Assembly: GCF_019024325.1 (NCBI RefSeq)
Contig: NZ_JAFNJS010000004.1
Location: 372,001-436,000, forward strand
Length of the DNA: 64,000 nt
Direction: 5' to 3'
DNA from: Falsiroseomonas tokyonensis
GTDB taxonomy: Bacteria > Pseudomonadota > Alphaproteobacteria > Acetobacterales > Acetobacteraceae
The stretch's first letter is position 1. Each line of letters starts with the position of its first letter. Under the pieces are notes generated by a model. The model saw nothing but the letters and a program-made list of their open reading frames with translations. It was not told the DNA's origin and did not search any database. The position numbers were made by a program, and so were the translations under genes. Of this stretch, positions 45,802 to 55,473 are shown piece by piece.

Positions 45802-46755
45802 TCAGCGATCCAGCTGGGGCCGCAGCTGCGCGTAGATCGCCTCCACCTGCGCCCGCTTCGCATGTGCGGTGCCGGATTGCGCCACGGTGGCGCCGCCGGC
45901 GGCGCTGCCCCAGGCGAAGGCCTCCTCCGGCGCCGCGCCGCGCGCCAGCGCGAGGGTCATGGCGGCCACGAAGCTGTCGCCGGCGCCGGAGGCACCGCGC
46001 ACCGGCACATCGGGCGCCGGCAGCCGCCAGACGCGCTCCGCCGAGGCCAGCACCGCGCCGCGATGGCCGAGGGTGACCGCCACCAGCCGTGCGGCGCCGC
46101 TGCGCGCGAAGGCCAGCGCCGCCGCCTCCTGCTCCGGCCCCTCGGGCAGCTTGCGGCCGAGCAGCGCCTCGAATTCGCCGAGGCTGGGCTTGATCAGCTC
46201 CAGCCCGCCGCCGGCGATGGCGGCGCGCATAGGGGCGCCGGAACTGTCCACCACCACGCGCTGCCCGCGCGCCCTTGCCGCGGCTGCGGCGCGCGCGAAA
46301 AAATCCTCCGGCATGCCGCGTGGCAGGCTGCCGCTGAGCACCAGCCAGCCGCTGGGCGTGCCCAGTTCCTCCAGCGTGGCGAGCGTGGCATGCCATTCGG
46401 CCTCCGCCACCACGGGGCCTTCCGGCACGAAGCGGTATTCCAGCCCGCTCGACAGGTCCTGCACGATCTGGCTGATGCGGGTGCGGCCGGCGATCGGCAC
46501 GCTGCGGCGGGGAACGCCCTCGCCGTCGATCAGCTCCTCGATGAAGCGGCCGGTCACGCCGCCGACCAGCACCACCGCCAGCGTTTCCCCGCCCAGTTCC
46601 CGCACGACGCGGGAGACGTTCACGCCACCGCCGCCAGGGTCGAATCGTTCGTTCCGCGTGCGGATCTTGCGCACCGGGCGCACCGCCTCGGCCTCGCAGC
46701 CCAGGTCGACGGAGGGATTGGCGGTCAGCGTGACGATCAGGGATTCGGTTGCCAT
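45802..46755 (-). CDS. PfkB-family sugar kinase (1-phosphofructokinase type)
   Basis: This 317-residue kinase has the ribokinase-like fold. The N-terminal [16 protein letters not shown] and [16 protein letters not shown] match hexose/1-phosphofructokinase members. The C-terminal [17 protein letters not shown] has the anion-hole and catalytic Asp (GAGD). It likely phosphorylates a sugar phosphate such as fructose-1-phosphate or tagatose-6-phosphate. ATG 46755 (MATES) is preferred over GTG 46779, which has no ribosome-binding site. It is divergent from the D-lactate dehydrogenase-type gene with 98 bp between starts and convergent with the preceding gene. Confidence 0.88.
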   Translation of the reverse strand: MATESLIVTLTANPSVDLGCEAEAVRPVRKIRTRNERFDPGGGGVNVSRVVRELGGETLAVVLVGGVTGRFIEELIDGEGVPRRSVPIAGRTRISQIVQDLSSGLEYRFVPEGPVVAEAEWHATLATLEELGTPSGWLVLSGSLPRGMPEDFFARAAAAARARGQRVVVDSSGAPMRAAIAGGGLELIKPSLGEFEALLGRKLPEGPEQEAAALAFARSGAARLVAVTLGHRGAVLASAERVWRLPAPDVPVRGASGAGDSFVAAMTLALARGAAPEEAFAWGSAAGGATVAQSGTAHAKRAQVEAIYAQLRPQLDR

Positions 46756-46853
46756 GCCGGCAGACTGCCAGACCGGCACGGCCCGGGCGAGTGACAGGGT
46801 TGCGCGCCGCCGCGCCGACCGCGACCTTGGCGGTTCCTTGGGGAGTGCCGCGC

Positions 46854-47864
46854 ATGCAGGTCGTCGTCTTCAGTGCGAAACCCTATGACCGGCAATTCCT
46901 CGACGCCGCCAATGAAGCGGCCGGCAGCCCGCACCGCCTGCGCTACCTGGAGGCGCGGCTGACGCCGGAGACGGCGGCGCTGGCGCAGGGGGCGGAGGCG
47001 GTCTGCGCCTTCGTCAACGACCAGGCCAATGCGGCGGTGCTGGAGGATCTCGCGCAGCGCGGCATCCGGCTGCTGGCGCTGCGTTCGGCCGGCTTCAACA
47101 ATGTGGACCTTGCCGCGGCGCAGCGCCTGGGCATCACGGTGGCGCGGGTGCCGGCCTATTCGCCGGAATCGGTGGCGGAGCACACGGTGGCGATGATGCT
47201 GGCGCTGAACCGCCGCATCCACCGCGCCTATAACCGCGTGCGGGAGGGCAATTTCGCGCTGGACGGGCTGCTGGGCTTCGACATGCATGGCCGCACGGCC
47301 GGCATCGTCGGCACCGGGCGCATCGGCCTCGCCGTCGCACGCATCCTCTCGGGTTTTGGCTGCCGGCTGCTGGCCTACGACCCCTATCCCTCCGAGGAAG
47401 GCCGGGCGCTGGGGCTGGATTTCGTGACGGTCGAGGCGCTGCTGGCGCGGTCCGACATCGTGACGCTGCACTGCCCGCTGACGCCCGCCACGCACCACCT
47501 GATCGACGCCGCCGCGATCGCACGCATGCGGCCGGGTGCGATGCTGATCAACACCAGCCGCGGCGCCATCGTCGATACGCGGGCCGCCATCGCCGGGCTG
47601 AAATCCGGCGCCATCGGGCTGCTCGGCCTCGATGTCTATGAGGAGGAGGGCGATCTCTTCTTCGAGGATCTGTCGAGCCACATGCTGCAGGACGATGTCT
47701 TCGCGCGCCTGCTGACCTTCCCCAATGTGCTGATCACCGCGCACCAGGCCTTCTTCACGACGGAGGCGCTGACGGCGATCGGCGAGACCACCATCGGCAA
47801 TATCACCGCCTTTGCCGAGACGGGGCGCGCGCTGCACGCGGTGTCCATCGAAAAGCTGGCCTGA
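46854..47864 (+). CDS. D-2-hydroxyacid dehydrogenase (D-lactate dehydrogenase type)
   Basis: This 336-residue NAD-dependent enzyme resembles fermentative D-lactate dehydrogenase. Landmarks are [31 protein letters not shown], the NAD-binding [15 protein letters not shown], and the catalytic set Arg in INTSRG, Glu in GLDVYEEE and His in ITAHQAF. It would interconvert pyruvate and D-lactate, or act on a related oxo acid. ATG 46854 follows GGGGAG with good spacing; earlier in-frame sequence overlaps the kinase. A strong GC hairpin follows the stop. Confidence 0.9.
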   Translation: MQVVVFSAKPYDRQFLDAANEAAGSPHRLRYLEARLTPETAALAQGAEAVCAFVNDQANAAVLEDLAQRGIRLLALRSAGFNNVDLAAAQRLGITVARVPAYSPESVAEHTVAMMLALNRRIHRAYNRVREGNFALDGLLGFDMHGRTAGIVGTGRIGLAVARILSGFGCRLLAYDPYPSEEGRALGLDFVTVEALLARSDIVTLHCPLTPATHHLIDAAAIARMRPGAMLINTSRGAIVDTRAAIAGLKSGAIGLLGLDVYEEEGDLFFEDLSSHMLQDDVFARLLTFPNVLITAHQAFFTTEALTAIGETTIGNITAFAETGRALHAVSIEKLA

Positions 47865-47866
47865 AT

Positions 47867-47892
47867 GGCCGGCGCGCGCGGGCGCGCCGGCC
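47867..47892 (+). terminator. 11-bp GC hairpin after the D-lactate dehydrogenase-type gene
   Basis: GGCCGGCGCGC (47867-47877) pairs exactly with GCGCGCCGGCC (47882-47892) around a GCGG loop, 3 bp after the stop codon. There is no T-tract, so termination may need Rho. The following sequence to 48079 holds only GC-rich inverted fragments and no gene I can support. Confidence 0.6.
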
Positions 47893-48079
47893 GCTTCACC
47901 CCTCGTTCACGAAGCCGCTGCTAGCCTCCGGGCCTGGCGCCCAGGAGGGGTGCCGGCGGCCGGGCGCGAACCCGGACCGGACAGGATGCCCGGCCTTGCC
48001 ACTTCGCCCCCGGCGCCACGCCTCCCGGGGCGCAGCGGCCGCCTGCCGCGCCGCCAGGGACGCCAGACGAGCCTCGACC

Positions 48080-49012
48080 ATGCACCCTGCCAATGTTGCT
48101 CGCGAGCTGGATGAGGCGGTGGGACCTGTGACCGGGACGACGGAGCGCGTCGCCGTGCGTCGGCTGCGGCTGCTCGGCATCCTCGCGGCCGATGAGGCCG
48201 AGGCGCTGGCGGCGGCGATGGGCGAGGATGTGGTGGTGCTGCGCACGGGTGCCGTCGCGGCGCTGGCGCAGCCGCGCGACCCGCCGCTGCGGCGCCTGTT
48301 TCTCCGCCGCGACCGCGCCGCGCTGCTGCGCCGGATGCAGCTGGTGCAGGCGCGGCTGGAACAGGCCTGCCAGACGGGCGCCTTCCTGGCCTGCGACCCC
48401 GATTCCGCCACCATCCCGGAAGCCGCGCTGGAAGACCTGATCGAGAAGAATGCCAACGCGCTGGCCACCGCGCTGGCCCGCTTCGGCCGCCGCCACCAAT
48501 GGGATGTGGTGCTGCGCTGGGAAGCCGATGCGCTGCTGCGCGCCGCGCCGGAATGGCCGGCCGAGGGCGCGGCGCGCGCCGCCGCCATGCGCGAGGCCCT
48601 GGCGCAGGAGCAGGAATTCAGGCGGGAGGCGCTGCGCCAGGCGCTGCTGCCCCGCATCATCGCCATCGCCGAGCCGCCGCCCGCCACGGCCGAGGGCGAG
48701 GCGGGGCTGACCGTCATCATCCAGGCCGGCGCCGAGGCCCTGCTGCGGGAGGCGCTGCACCGCCTGCCGCCGGCGGCGGCGCACGCGGCCCATTGCACAT
48801 GGCACGGCCCGCTGCCCGCTTTGTCCCCCGCGCCGCTGCGCCTGGTGCCGGAGGGGCCGGAGGGCGCCTGGGCGCTGCGCCTGCTGCCGGAGCCGGTGCC
48901 GCCGGCGGCGCTGAACCGCCTGTGGCACGGCCTGGCCGAGGCGCTGCAGACACAGGGCGCCGGCGCGGCGCCCGACCCCATGGCCGAGACCCAGACAGCC
49001 GAGGTGGCTTGA
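48080..49012 (+). CDS. Possible GvpL/GvpF-like protein
   Basis: This 310-residue soluble protein is not firmly recognised. The first half, with VVVLRTGAVAALAQPRDPPL, a helical RRMQLVQARLEQA and FGRRHQWDVVLRW, and the second half, with LTVIIQAGAEALLREALHRL and CTWHGPLPALSP, resemble the two ferredoxin-like halves of gas-vesicle proteins GvpF/GvpL. No gvpA shell gene is in the window. Alternative: an unrelated two-domain alpha/beta protein. ATG 48080 is chosen because the fold starts near there and upstream sequence is spacer. It is followed after one base by the membrane-anchored repeat protein, so the two are co-translated partners. Confidence 0.5.
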   Translation: MHPANVARELDEAVGPVTGTTERVAVRRLRLLGILAADEAEALAAAMGEDVVVLRTGAVAALAQPRDPPLRRLFLRRDRAALLRRMQLVQARLEQACQTGAFLACDPDSATIPEAALEDLIEKNANALATALARFGRRHQWDVVLRWEADALLRAAPEWPAEGAARAAAMREALAQEQEFRREALRQALLPRIIAIAEPPPATAEGEAGLTVIIQAGAEALLREALHRLPPAAAHAAHCTWHGPLPALSPAPLRLVPEGPEGAWALRLLPEPVPPAALNRLWHGLAEALQTQGAGAAPDPMAETQTAEVA

Positions 49013-49013
49013 G

Positions 49014-51323
49014 ATGAACGACGCGATGGCTGCCGCCGCCGGCGCCCCGGAAAGGCCCGAGACCAGGCGGCTCGACCTGCGCTGGCTGGGCGCGGAGGGC
49101 GCGATCGCCCTGCTGCTCGCCGGTGGCGCCGCGGCGCTCGCCGGGGCGATGCTGGACGGCACATGGCAGGCGCCCTGGGCCGCACCCGCCGCCGCCGGGC
49201 TCGGCCTGGCCGCCGCGGCGGCTGCCCTGGCGGGGCTCTGGCGCCGCGGTCCAGCCGGCCCCGCCATGCCGCCGGCCGAGGCCGCAACGACGGAAAGCAT
49301 CGCCACGCTGCTGCGGGCCCTCTCCGAGGAGATGCTGCGCCTGAAGCAGGACGGCGCCGAGGTCAGCCGCGCCCTGGGCGAGGCCGGCCAGGCCGGCAGC
49401 CGCATGGCGGAAGCCGCCGCCACCGCCACGGCGCGGCTGGAGGACAGCGCCGAAAGCAGCGCCATCGCCGCCCGCGCGCTGGCCCTGCTGCCGGGGCTGG
49501 CGGATACGCAGGCACAGCGGATCGAGCAGATGGCGGCCCGCGCCGAACAGGCGCTCGGCCTGCTGCCGCAGGGCCTCGGCGCACGGCTGGACAGCCTGCC
49601 GCGGGAGGTGGGGGCGGCGCTGGCCGGCCCGCTGGACGCCTCGATCACCGCCGCCGAGGCGCGGCTGGCCGCTAGGCTGGAGACGATCCAACCCCCGCCG
49701 GCGCGGGCGGAGGATGAGGTGATGGCCGCCCGCCTGTCCGTGGTGGCGCAGCGGCTGGAGCGTGCCGGTGGCGCCATCCTCGGCCTGGGCGAGATCCTGC
49801 CGCAGCGCCTGGAACGCGCGGCCAGCGCCATGGGCCACCAGCTGGAAGCGGCGATGCCGCCCCTGCTGGCGCGGCTGGAGGCGCTGCCCGGCCCGATCGA
49901 GGAAGCCGGCCAGATGCTGCGCCAGGAGATCGCGGGACTGGCCGGGACCCTGTGCCAGGGCCTCGCCGCCCAAAGCGAGGAAGGCGCCACGGCGCTGCGC
50001 GAGGCCGGCGAAAGGCTGGCCGCGCTGCCGGATGCGCTGGCGGCGGAGGTGACGCGCCTCGGCACGCTGGGCCCGGCCATGGCGCAGGAGGTTGCGGCCC
50101 TCGCCGCCGAGGCGCGCGAGGCGACCACGGCGCTGCGGGCCGAGGTCACGGGCCTCGAGGCGCTCGGCCCGAAGCTGGCCGGGGAGGCGCAGGCGGCGCT
50201 TGCGGCGCTGCAGGAGGAGGCCGCCGGCCTGGCCCCCATCGCCCCGCGCCTGGCAGCCGAGGTGGAAGCGATGACGGCGCGCGGCGCCGAGGCCGCGGCG
50301 GCGCTGCGCGCGGAACTGGCGCAGCTCACCACCTTCGCGCCGCAGCTGGCGGCGGAGGCCGCGGCCATGGCGGCGCAGGCGGCGGAGACGCATGAGCGCC
50401 TGCAGGAGGAGATCACCGGCCTTCGCGCCGTCGCGCCCAGCCTGGCGGCGGAGGCCGCCACGCTCTCCACGCAGGTGACCGAGGCGACGGAGGCGCTGCG
50501 CGCGGAGGCGGCGCGGCTGGAGGCGGCGCTGCCGGGGCTCGGCGCGCAGCTCGGCGAGATGGCGGTGCGCATCGACGATGCGACGGAGGCGCTGCGCCAG
50601 GAAGCCGCGGGCCTCGGCCTGGTCGTGCCGGCGCTGGAATCCCAGGCGGGGCTGGCGGCGGCGGGCATCCACGCAGCGACGGAAACGCTGCGGCGCGAAA
50701 TGGCGCGGCTGGAAAGCCTGGGTCCGGCGGCGGAGGCGCATCTGGCGGCGATCGGCGCGGCGCAGCCGGTGATGGAGGTGGCGGCCCAGCGCATGGCGGC
50801 CTCGGTGGGCGCCATGGATGCCGCGAGCCACCGGCTGCGTCCGGCAGCGCAGGCGCTGGGCGACCTGGCCGCGCTGCTGCCCGGCAGCTGCGCAGCGCTG
50901 GAACGCGCCGGCGAGGCCCCGACCCGTGCGGCGGCGGAGCTGTCCGCGGCGGCGGAGGCGCTGCGGGAGACGGCGCGGGAGGTGACGGAACGGCTGGCGG
51001 CGCTGCCTGCCCCACCCGCGGCCGAACCCGGCATCGCCGCCACGCTGCGCCGGCTGGATGCCATCGGGCAGGAGGCGGAGGCACTGCTGCAGGGCGCCGA
51101 TGCGATCGTGCTGGATGCGGACCGCGCGGCGCTGTCGGACCGGCTGGCGCAGCAGGCGCCCCAGCTTCTGGCGCGGCTGGGGCAGACCATCGCCAGCCTG
51201 CAGGGCGTGGCGACGGCCCTGGTCGCGGCCACCGCGGAGGAGGCCGCGCCGGATGCCGCGGCGGAAGCGCCTCCGGAGGAGATTCCGGATGCGCGGCCGC
51301 AGCTGCTGGACGCTACAGGATGA
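49014..51323 (+). CDS. Membrane-anchored helical repeat (coiled-coil) protein
   Basis: This 769-residue protein has two membrane helices at the N-terminus (~28-50 and ~56-78) and a very long Ala/Glu/Leu-rich helical body with no recognised enzyme domain. Between residues 342 and 558 it contains tandem 32-residue repeats of the form LRxExxxLxxxxPxLAAE with a fixed proline at position 13. The body could form a long stalk or an apolipoprotein-like amphipathic surface. It starts one base after the GvpL/F-like gene (TGAGATG) and ends overlapping the convergent RTX gene by 11 bp. Function unknown; a tether or scaffold is the most natural inference. Confidence 0.75.
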   Translation: MNDAMAAAAGAPERPETRRLDLRWLGAEGAIALLLAGGAAALAGAMLDGTWQAPWAAPAAAGLGLAAAAAALAGLWRRGPAGPAMPPAEAATTESIATLLRALSEEMLRLKQDGAEVSRALGEAGQAGSRMAEAAATATARLEDSAESSAIAARALALLPGLADTQAQRIEQMAARAEQALGLLPQGLGARLDSLPREVGAALAGPLDASITAAEARLAARLETIQPPPARAEDEVMAARLSVVAQRLERAGGAILGLGEILPQRLERAASAMGHQLEAAMPPLLARLEALPGPIEEAGQMLRQEIAGLAGTLCQGLAAQSEEGATALREAGERLAALPDALAAEVTRLGTLGPAMAQEVAALAAEAREATTALRAEVTGLEALGPKLAGEAQAALAALQEEAAGLAPIAPRLAAEVEAMTARGAEAAAALRAELAQLTTFAPQLAAEAAAMAAQAAETHERLQEEITGLRAVAPSLAAEAATLSTQVTEATEALRAEAARLEAALPGLGAQLGEMAVRIDDATEALRQEAAGLGLVVPALESQAGLAAAGIHAATETLRREMARLESLGPAAEAHLAAIGAAQPVMEVAAQRMAASVGAMDAASHRLRPAAQALGDLAALLPGSCAALERAGEAPTRAAAELSAAAEALRETAREVTERLAALPAPPAAEPGIAATLRRLDAIGQEAEALLQGADAIVLDADRAALSDRLAQQAPQLLARLGQTIASLQGVATALVAATAEEAAPDAAAEAPPEEIPDARPQLLDATG
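50037..50687 (+). repeat. Tandem 32-residue (96-bp) repeats in the helical protein
   Basis: Seven units run in frame. They start at 50037 (32 residues), 50133 (25 residues, 7 short) and 50208, 50304, 50400, 50496 and 50592 (32 residues each); a divergent eighth begins at 50688. Conserved positions are L1, E4, L8, P13, a leucine at 15 in most units, and acidic residues late in the unit. DNA identity is moderate, so the repeats are old and selected at protein level. Confidence 0.8.
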
Positions 51324-54300
51324 AGTCGCTGGCCTGCAGCATCGGCTGACCCGCCAGGCGCACCACCATCTCCGCCGCGCCGCCATCGCCGGCATCGAGC
51401 TGGATGGCCGTGCCGTTCAGCCCATACTGGATGCGGATGGAGGCCTCGCCCTCGCCGAGGAAGGCCTCCGTGCCGACGAAGGCGAAGGCCTGGTCGCCAT
51501 CGACCGTCAGATCCGCATCGATGGCGGCGAAGCTGATCCGGTCGCCGGTCGCGAAGTCGAGGATGCGGTCCGCCGCCTCGCGCGGGCTTTCGGCGAAGGC
51601 GTTGAAGACGAAGAGATCGTCGCCCGCACCGCCGAACAGCACATCCGCGCCCAGCCCGCCTTCCAGCGTGTCGTTTCCCACATTGCCATAGAGGCGATCG
51701 TCGCCCTCCCCGCCCTGGACGATGTCGTCGCCGTCCTGGCCCTGCAGCGTGTCATTGCCGAGGCCGCCCAGAACGGTGTCCTGCCCGGCGCCGCCGACGG
51801 CACGGTCGTTGCCAGCCGCACCATCCAGCAGATCGTTGCCGTCGCCGCCCAGCAGGCGGTCGTCATCGCCGCCGGCCAGCAGCGTGTCGTTGCCGGTGCC
51901 GCCCACCAGGCGGTCCAGCCCGTCGCCGCCGAAGATCAGGTCGTCGCCCTGTTCGCCGAAGACGGTGTCGTTGCCGGCATCGGCGAAGATGGCGTCGTCG
52001 CCCGCGGTGCCGAACAGACGCTCCGCCGCCGCGTCGCCCTGGACCACATCGCCCTGGAAGACCGCATCCGTGTCGCGCGCATTCAGGTTCTGGATGCGCA
52101 TATCCTCGGAGGCGGGGGTATCCGCCTCGGCATAGGCGGTCTCCGGCGTGCCGTGGAATTCCTGCAGGTAGGATTCCAGCGCCTGCTGCTCGCCCAGCGC
52201 ATTGGCGGGGACGTTGGCGGCGGCGGTGAAGTCCAGCGACGGGTCGATCGGCGCGCTCAGCGTGCCATCGGCCAGCAGGTAGCGGAAGTTGGTGCCGTTC
52301 GCCTTGGCCGGGTAGCCGTCGCCGCCATTGGCGGTGAAGTTCAGCGCCACCACGCTGATCAGGTCCGGCGCCTCCTCCAGGATCTCGCCATTCTCCACCA
52401 CCCGGGCGATGACGCGGCCGTCATTGTCGATCAGCGCCACGCTCAGCACCTTGCTGCCCGCGGCATTGTCCGGGTCGTAGGAGAAGCGCACGCCACCGAG
52501 CTGCACGAAGCCGCCATTGCCCGGCGCGATGCCGGCGGCGAACTCCAGGATGTTCAGCAGGCCCTGCGGCGTGGTGTCGAAGACCATCAGCTTGTTGTCG
52601 AAGCGCAGCGCATTCTCGATGTCGAGCTCGGAGATGCCGCCCTCCGGCTTGCCGGCCTCGGGGTTCGCCAGCGGCGGTTCCTTGTCGCCGCTCACCACGT
52701 CGATGGCACCGATCTGGGCGCGGATGCCGCCGCCATTTTTCAAGGAGACCATGAAGGGCTGGTCGTCCAGCGCATCCACCGCCGCTTCGCGGTTCGCATC
52801 GGCCGTCAGGTTGCCGAGGTTGGTTTCCTGGCTGCGGACCTGGGCGCGCTCGCCTTCCAGATAGACATCCGTGAAGCCGAAGACATTGCCGTCCTTTTCC
52901 AGGATCACCGCCTGAACCGCATCGGTGACCTCCGCCACCTCGGCGCCCTTGGTGCCTTCGGCAAACGCGGTGGTGTCGAGGTCCTCGACCTCCACGCCCC
53001 AGGCCTCGGCCACATTCTCCTCGGTCGAGGCGATGGCGCCGTTGATCGTGCTGTCGAGGTTCTCCAGGATGATGCGGCCCTCGGCGTCGAAATCGACGAC
53101 CAGGCGGCCGAGATAGGTGAACTCGTTGTCCGTGTTCACGATCAGCGTGGTGCCGCCATCGGCGCCGGTTGCGACCAGCGGGTAGGTATCGGCGAAGTCC
53201 GCCGCATGGCCGGGGAATTCCACCGCCTCGTCATTCTCATCGCCGAGGCGCGTGTTGGAGCCGGCGGCAAGGATGATGTCGACGCCGTTCAGCAGGGTGG
53301 CCAGCTCCTTCTCGAAGCGGATTTCCTGCAGGTGGGACATCAGAATGATCTTGTTGACGCCCTGGGCGATCAGGTCGTCGATCACCGGCTGCAGCTGGGC
53401 CGCCAGCAGCGCCATGTCGTTGGTCTCGCTGCCGTCGCCCGCGAAGCCCTCCACCTCGACGCCGCCGGTGGAGGAGAGGCGCTCCAGGATCTGGGTGGTG
53501 ACGCCGACCAGGCCGATCTTCTCGCCGCCCTTGTCGACCACGGCGGAGGGCACGATGCGGCCGGCCAGCGTCGAAGCATCCTCCAGCCCGCCGACGCCCA
53601 CCGTTTCCGTGTAGCGGCCGGACAGCGCCGGGTCGCCGGAGAAGTCCAGATTGGCAGTCAGGTAGGGGAAGGCGGCGTCGTTCACCGCATCGCCGAAGGC
53701 ATTGGTGCCGAGGTCGAATTCATGGTTGCCGACGGTGGAGGCCTCGACGCCGATGCGGTTGTGGATCTCGATATCCGCGGCGCCGGGGTTGTTGCCGCGG
53801 CCATGGGTGGCGGCGACGGAGGCATCGGTGCCGGCGGCCAGGAAGGGGCCGGGGATGTAGTTGTCGCCGCCGGCCAGGATCAGCGTGTTCTCATAGGTGC
53901 CGTCGAAGGCATCGACCAGGGCTGCCAGGTTCTTCGCCGTGCTGCCGGCCAGCAGCCCGGCCTCGGCATCGGAGAAGTGCAGCAGCTGCAGGGTGAAGGC
54001 CGGCGTCTGCGTCGTGGTGAAGACAGAGAGCGTGCTGCTCACCTCGTTGCTGACCACCAAAAGCGCCTTGCCGGTCGGCGAATCCTCGGCCGAGATCGCC
54101 AACACGCCCTCCGGGCTCACCGCGCCGTCCATTTGCGCCGCGCCGACATAGGTCACGGCCTCCGGGTTCGTCACGTCGAAGCTCAGCGTGATGTTGGAGC
54201 GTTCCAGCGCCACGAAGGCATAGGTGCTGCCCCCGATGGTTGCGATCTCGATCCCCTCCGGCTCCGGCCCCTTGTTGTCGCTGCGGCTGTCATCGACGAG

Positions 54301-55473
54301 CTCGGGGAAAAACTCGGCCACGATCCGCTCGATCGCGTCGCCGCTGTCGAAGACGATTTGGCCCTGGGCGTCCAGGATGGAGAAGGAGCGGCCGCCATAC
54401 ATCAGGATCTGATCAATATCGCCATCGCCGTCCGTGTCGCCGCGCAGGCCCGGGGCGTTGGAGACGGTGAGGCGGCCGAGATTGTCGTTGTCCTTCAGCG
54501 TCTCGGCATCCGGGAAGACGGTGGCGTCCAGCTCGTAGTCGTCATTGCCGAGGCGGATGGTCTCGCCATCGGGCAGGAAGTCGTCGCGGTCGTCGCCCTC
54601 ATTGGCGATGACATAGTAGGTCTGGTCGCCCGACTGGTAGCTGTCGATCGCATCCGGCATGGTGAGGCCGAAGACCGGCGCATTCACCAGGTTGGCGGGC
54701 AGCGGGTCGTTGCCCGGCCCGTCGCGGTCCGAATAATCGGCCAGCAGGTCCGAGAAATCCTTGGTGCCCAGGGCCACGATATCCGTGAAGGTGGCGGTGC
54801 CGATATCCAGCAGGGCGACCGCATTGGCCTCCTGCAGCGTCACCATCGCCGTCTGCCCATCGGCGGAGATCGCCACATATTCCGGCTCGACATCCTGGGA
54901 GACGCTGCGGCCGGCGAAGATGCGTACGCCCTCGGCGCGCAGCGCGTCCTCCTGCCCGTCGAAGGCGTCGAAGGTGGCGGTGGTCACGGTCGCGTTGGCG
55001 GCACCAGCACCCAGGTCGATGATGCTGACGCTGCCATCGCCATCGGTGCCGTCCTCGTTCAGCTCGCCCTCATTCGCCACCAGGATGCGGTTACCGTCCG
55101 GGGTGAAGGTCAGGCTGTCGGGCAGCGCGCCCACCTCCACCGCATTCAGCAGCGCGCCATCGGCGGCGTTCAGCAGCACCACCTGGCCGGGCTGCGCCTT
55201 GTCCGCATTCGGCAGGGCGACGGCCACCACGCCATTGGCCACCGCCACGCTGGTGATATCGGTGGTGGCGAAGCCGAGGTCGGTGAAGTCGATCGTCGTC
55301 AGCAGGACGGGTTCGGCGGGGTTGGAGAGGTCCACCACCTGCAGCCCGGCGCTGGAGGTCACGAAAAGCCGGTTGCTGCCCGGGTCGAAGGCCGAAATCT
55401 CGGCGCCGACCAGGGCCAGGCTGCCGGACTCGACGATGGTCAGGGCATTGGTGGGGGTGGTGCTCAGGCTCAT
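51313..55473 (-). CDS. Giant secreted choice-of-anchor-I / 5'-nucleotidase / RTX protein
   Basis: This 1386-residue protein joins three parts. Residues ~1-500 form a beta-propeller-like choice-of-anchor I region (FDPGSNRLFVTSSAGLQVVDL; LPDSLTFTPDGNRILVANEGE). Residues ~500-1090 are a 5'-nucleotidase: metallophosphatase segments HFSDAEAG, LAGGDNYIPG, STVGNHEFD, MSHLQE and AAGSNTRL, then the C-domain NGGGIRA...LRFDNKL. Two canonical metal-site histidines are replaced (D-x-H reads D-A-E; G-H-x-H reads G-S-N-T), as in this subfamily. The C-terminus has ~14 RTX nonapeptides and a ~70-residue secretion-type end. There is no N-terminal signal, consistent with type I secretion. ATG 55473 has GGAG upstream. 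It probably harvests phosphate from nucleotides outside the cell. Confidence 0.9.
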   Translation of the reverse strand: MSLSTTPTNALTIVESGSLALVGAEISAFDPGSNRLFVTSSAGLQVVDLSNPAEPVLLTTIDFTDLGFATTDITSVAVANGVVAVALPNADKAQPGQVVLLNAADGALLNAVEVGALPDSLTFTPDGNRILVANEGELNEDGTDGDGSVSIIDLGAGAANATVTTATFDAFDGQEDALRAEGVRIFAGRSVSQDVEPEYVAISADGQTAMVTLQEANAVALLDIGTATFTDIVALGTKDFSDLLADYSDRDGPGNDPLPANLVNAPVFGLTMPDAIDSYQSGDQTYYVIANEGDDRDDFLPDGETIRLGNDDYELDATVFPDAETLKDNDNLGRLTVSNAPGLRGDTDGDGDIDQILMYGGRSFSILDAQGQIVFDSGDAIERIVAEFFPELVDDSRSDNKGPEPEGIEIATIGGSTYAFVALERSNITLSFDVTNPEAVTYVGAAQMDGAVSPEGVLAISAEDSPTGKALLVVSNEVSSTLSVFTTTQTPAFTLQLLHFSDAEAGLLAGSTAKNLAALVDAFDGTYENTLILAGGDNYIPGPFLAAGTDASVAATHGRGNNPGAADIEIHNRIGVEASTVGNHEFDLGTNAFGDAVNDAAFPYLTANLDFSGDPALSGRYTETVGVGGLEDASTLAGRIVPSAVVDKGGEKIGLVGVTTQILERLSSTGGVEVEGFAGDGSETNDMALLAAQLQPVIDDLIAQGVNKIILMSHLQEIRFEKELATLLNGVDIILAAGSNTRLGDENDEAVEFPGHAADFADTYPLVATGADGGTTLIVNTDNEFTYLGRLVVDFDAEGRIILENLDSTINGAIASTEENVAEAWGVEVEDLDTTAFAEGTKGAEVAEVTDAVQAVILEKDGNVFGFTDVYLEGERAQVRSQETNLGNLTADANREAAVDALDDQPFMVSLKNGGGIRAQIGAIDVVSGDKEPPLANPEAGKPEGGISELDIENALRFDNKLMVFDTTPQGLLNILEFAAGIAPGNGGFVQLGGVRFSYDPDNAAGSKVLSVALIDNDGRVIARVVENGEILEEAPDLISVVALNFTANGGDGYPAKANGTNFRYLLADGTLSAPIDPSLDFTAAANVPANALGEQQALESYLQEFHGTPETAYAEADTPASEDMRIQNLNARDTDAVFQGDVVQGDAAAERLFGTAGDDAIFADAGNDTVFGEQGDDLIFGGDGLDRLVGGTGNDTLLAGGDDDRLLGGDGNDLLDGAAGNDRAVGGAGQDTVLGGLGNDTLQGQDGDDIVQGGEGDDRLYGNVGNDTLEGGLGADVLFGGAGDDLFVFNAFAESPREAADRILDFATGDRISFAAIDADLTVDGDQAFAFVGTEAFLGEGEASIRIQYGLNGTAIQLDAGDGGAAEMVVRLAGQPMLQASDFIL
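51616..52017 (-). repeat. RTX calcium-binding nonapeptide repeats
   Basis: About fourteen GGxGxDxLx-type nonapeptides are encoded, for example GGTGNDTLLAG, GGDGNDLLDG and GGEGDDRLYG. They should form a calcium-filled parallel beta-roll that folds after type I export. The 27-bp periodicity is coding, not a CRISPR array. Confidence 0.9.

Noticed and set aside
44198..46855. An 885-codon minus-strand frame covering the GH8 and kinase genes
   Set aside because: It is mostly shadow; small parts overlap GH8 in a wrong frame and have no coherent motifs across the join.
51616..52017. Regular 27-bp periodicity suggesting a repeat array such as CRISPR
   Set aside because: Units are in-frame RTX nonapeptides with no unique spacers.
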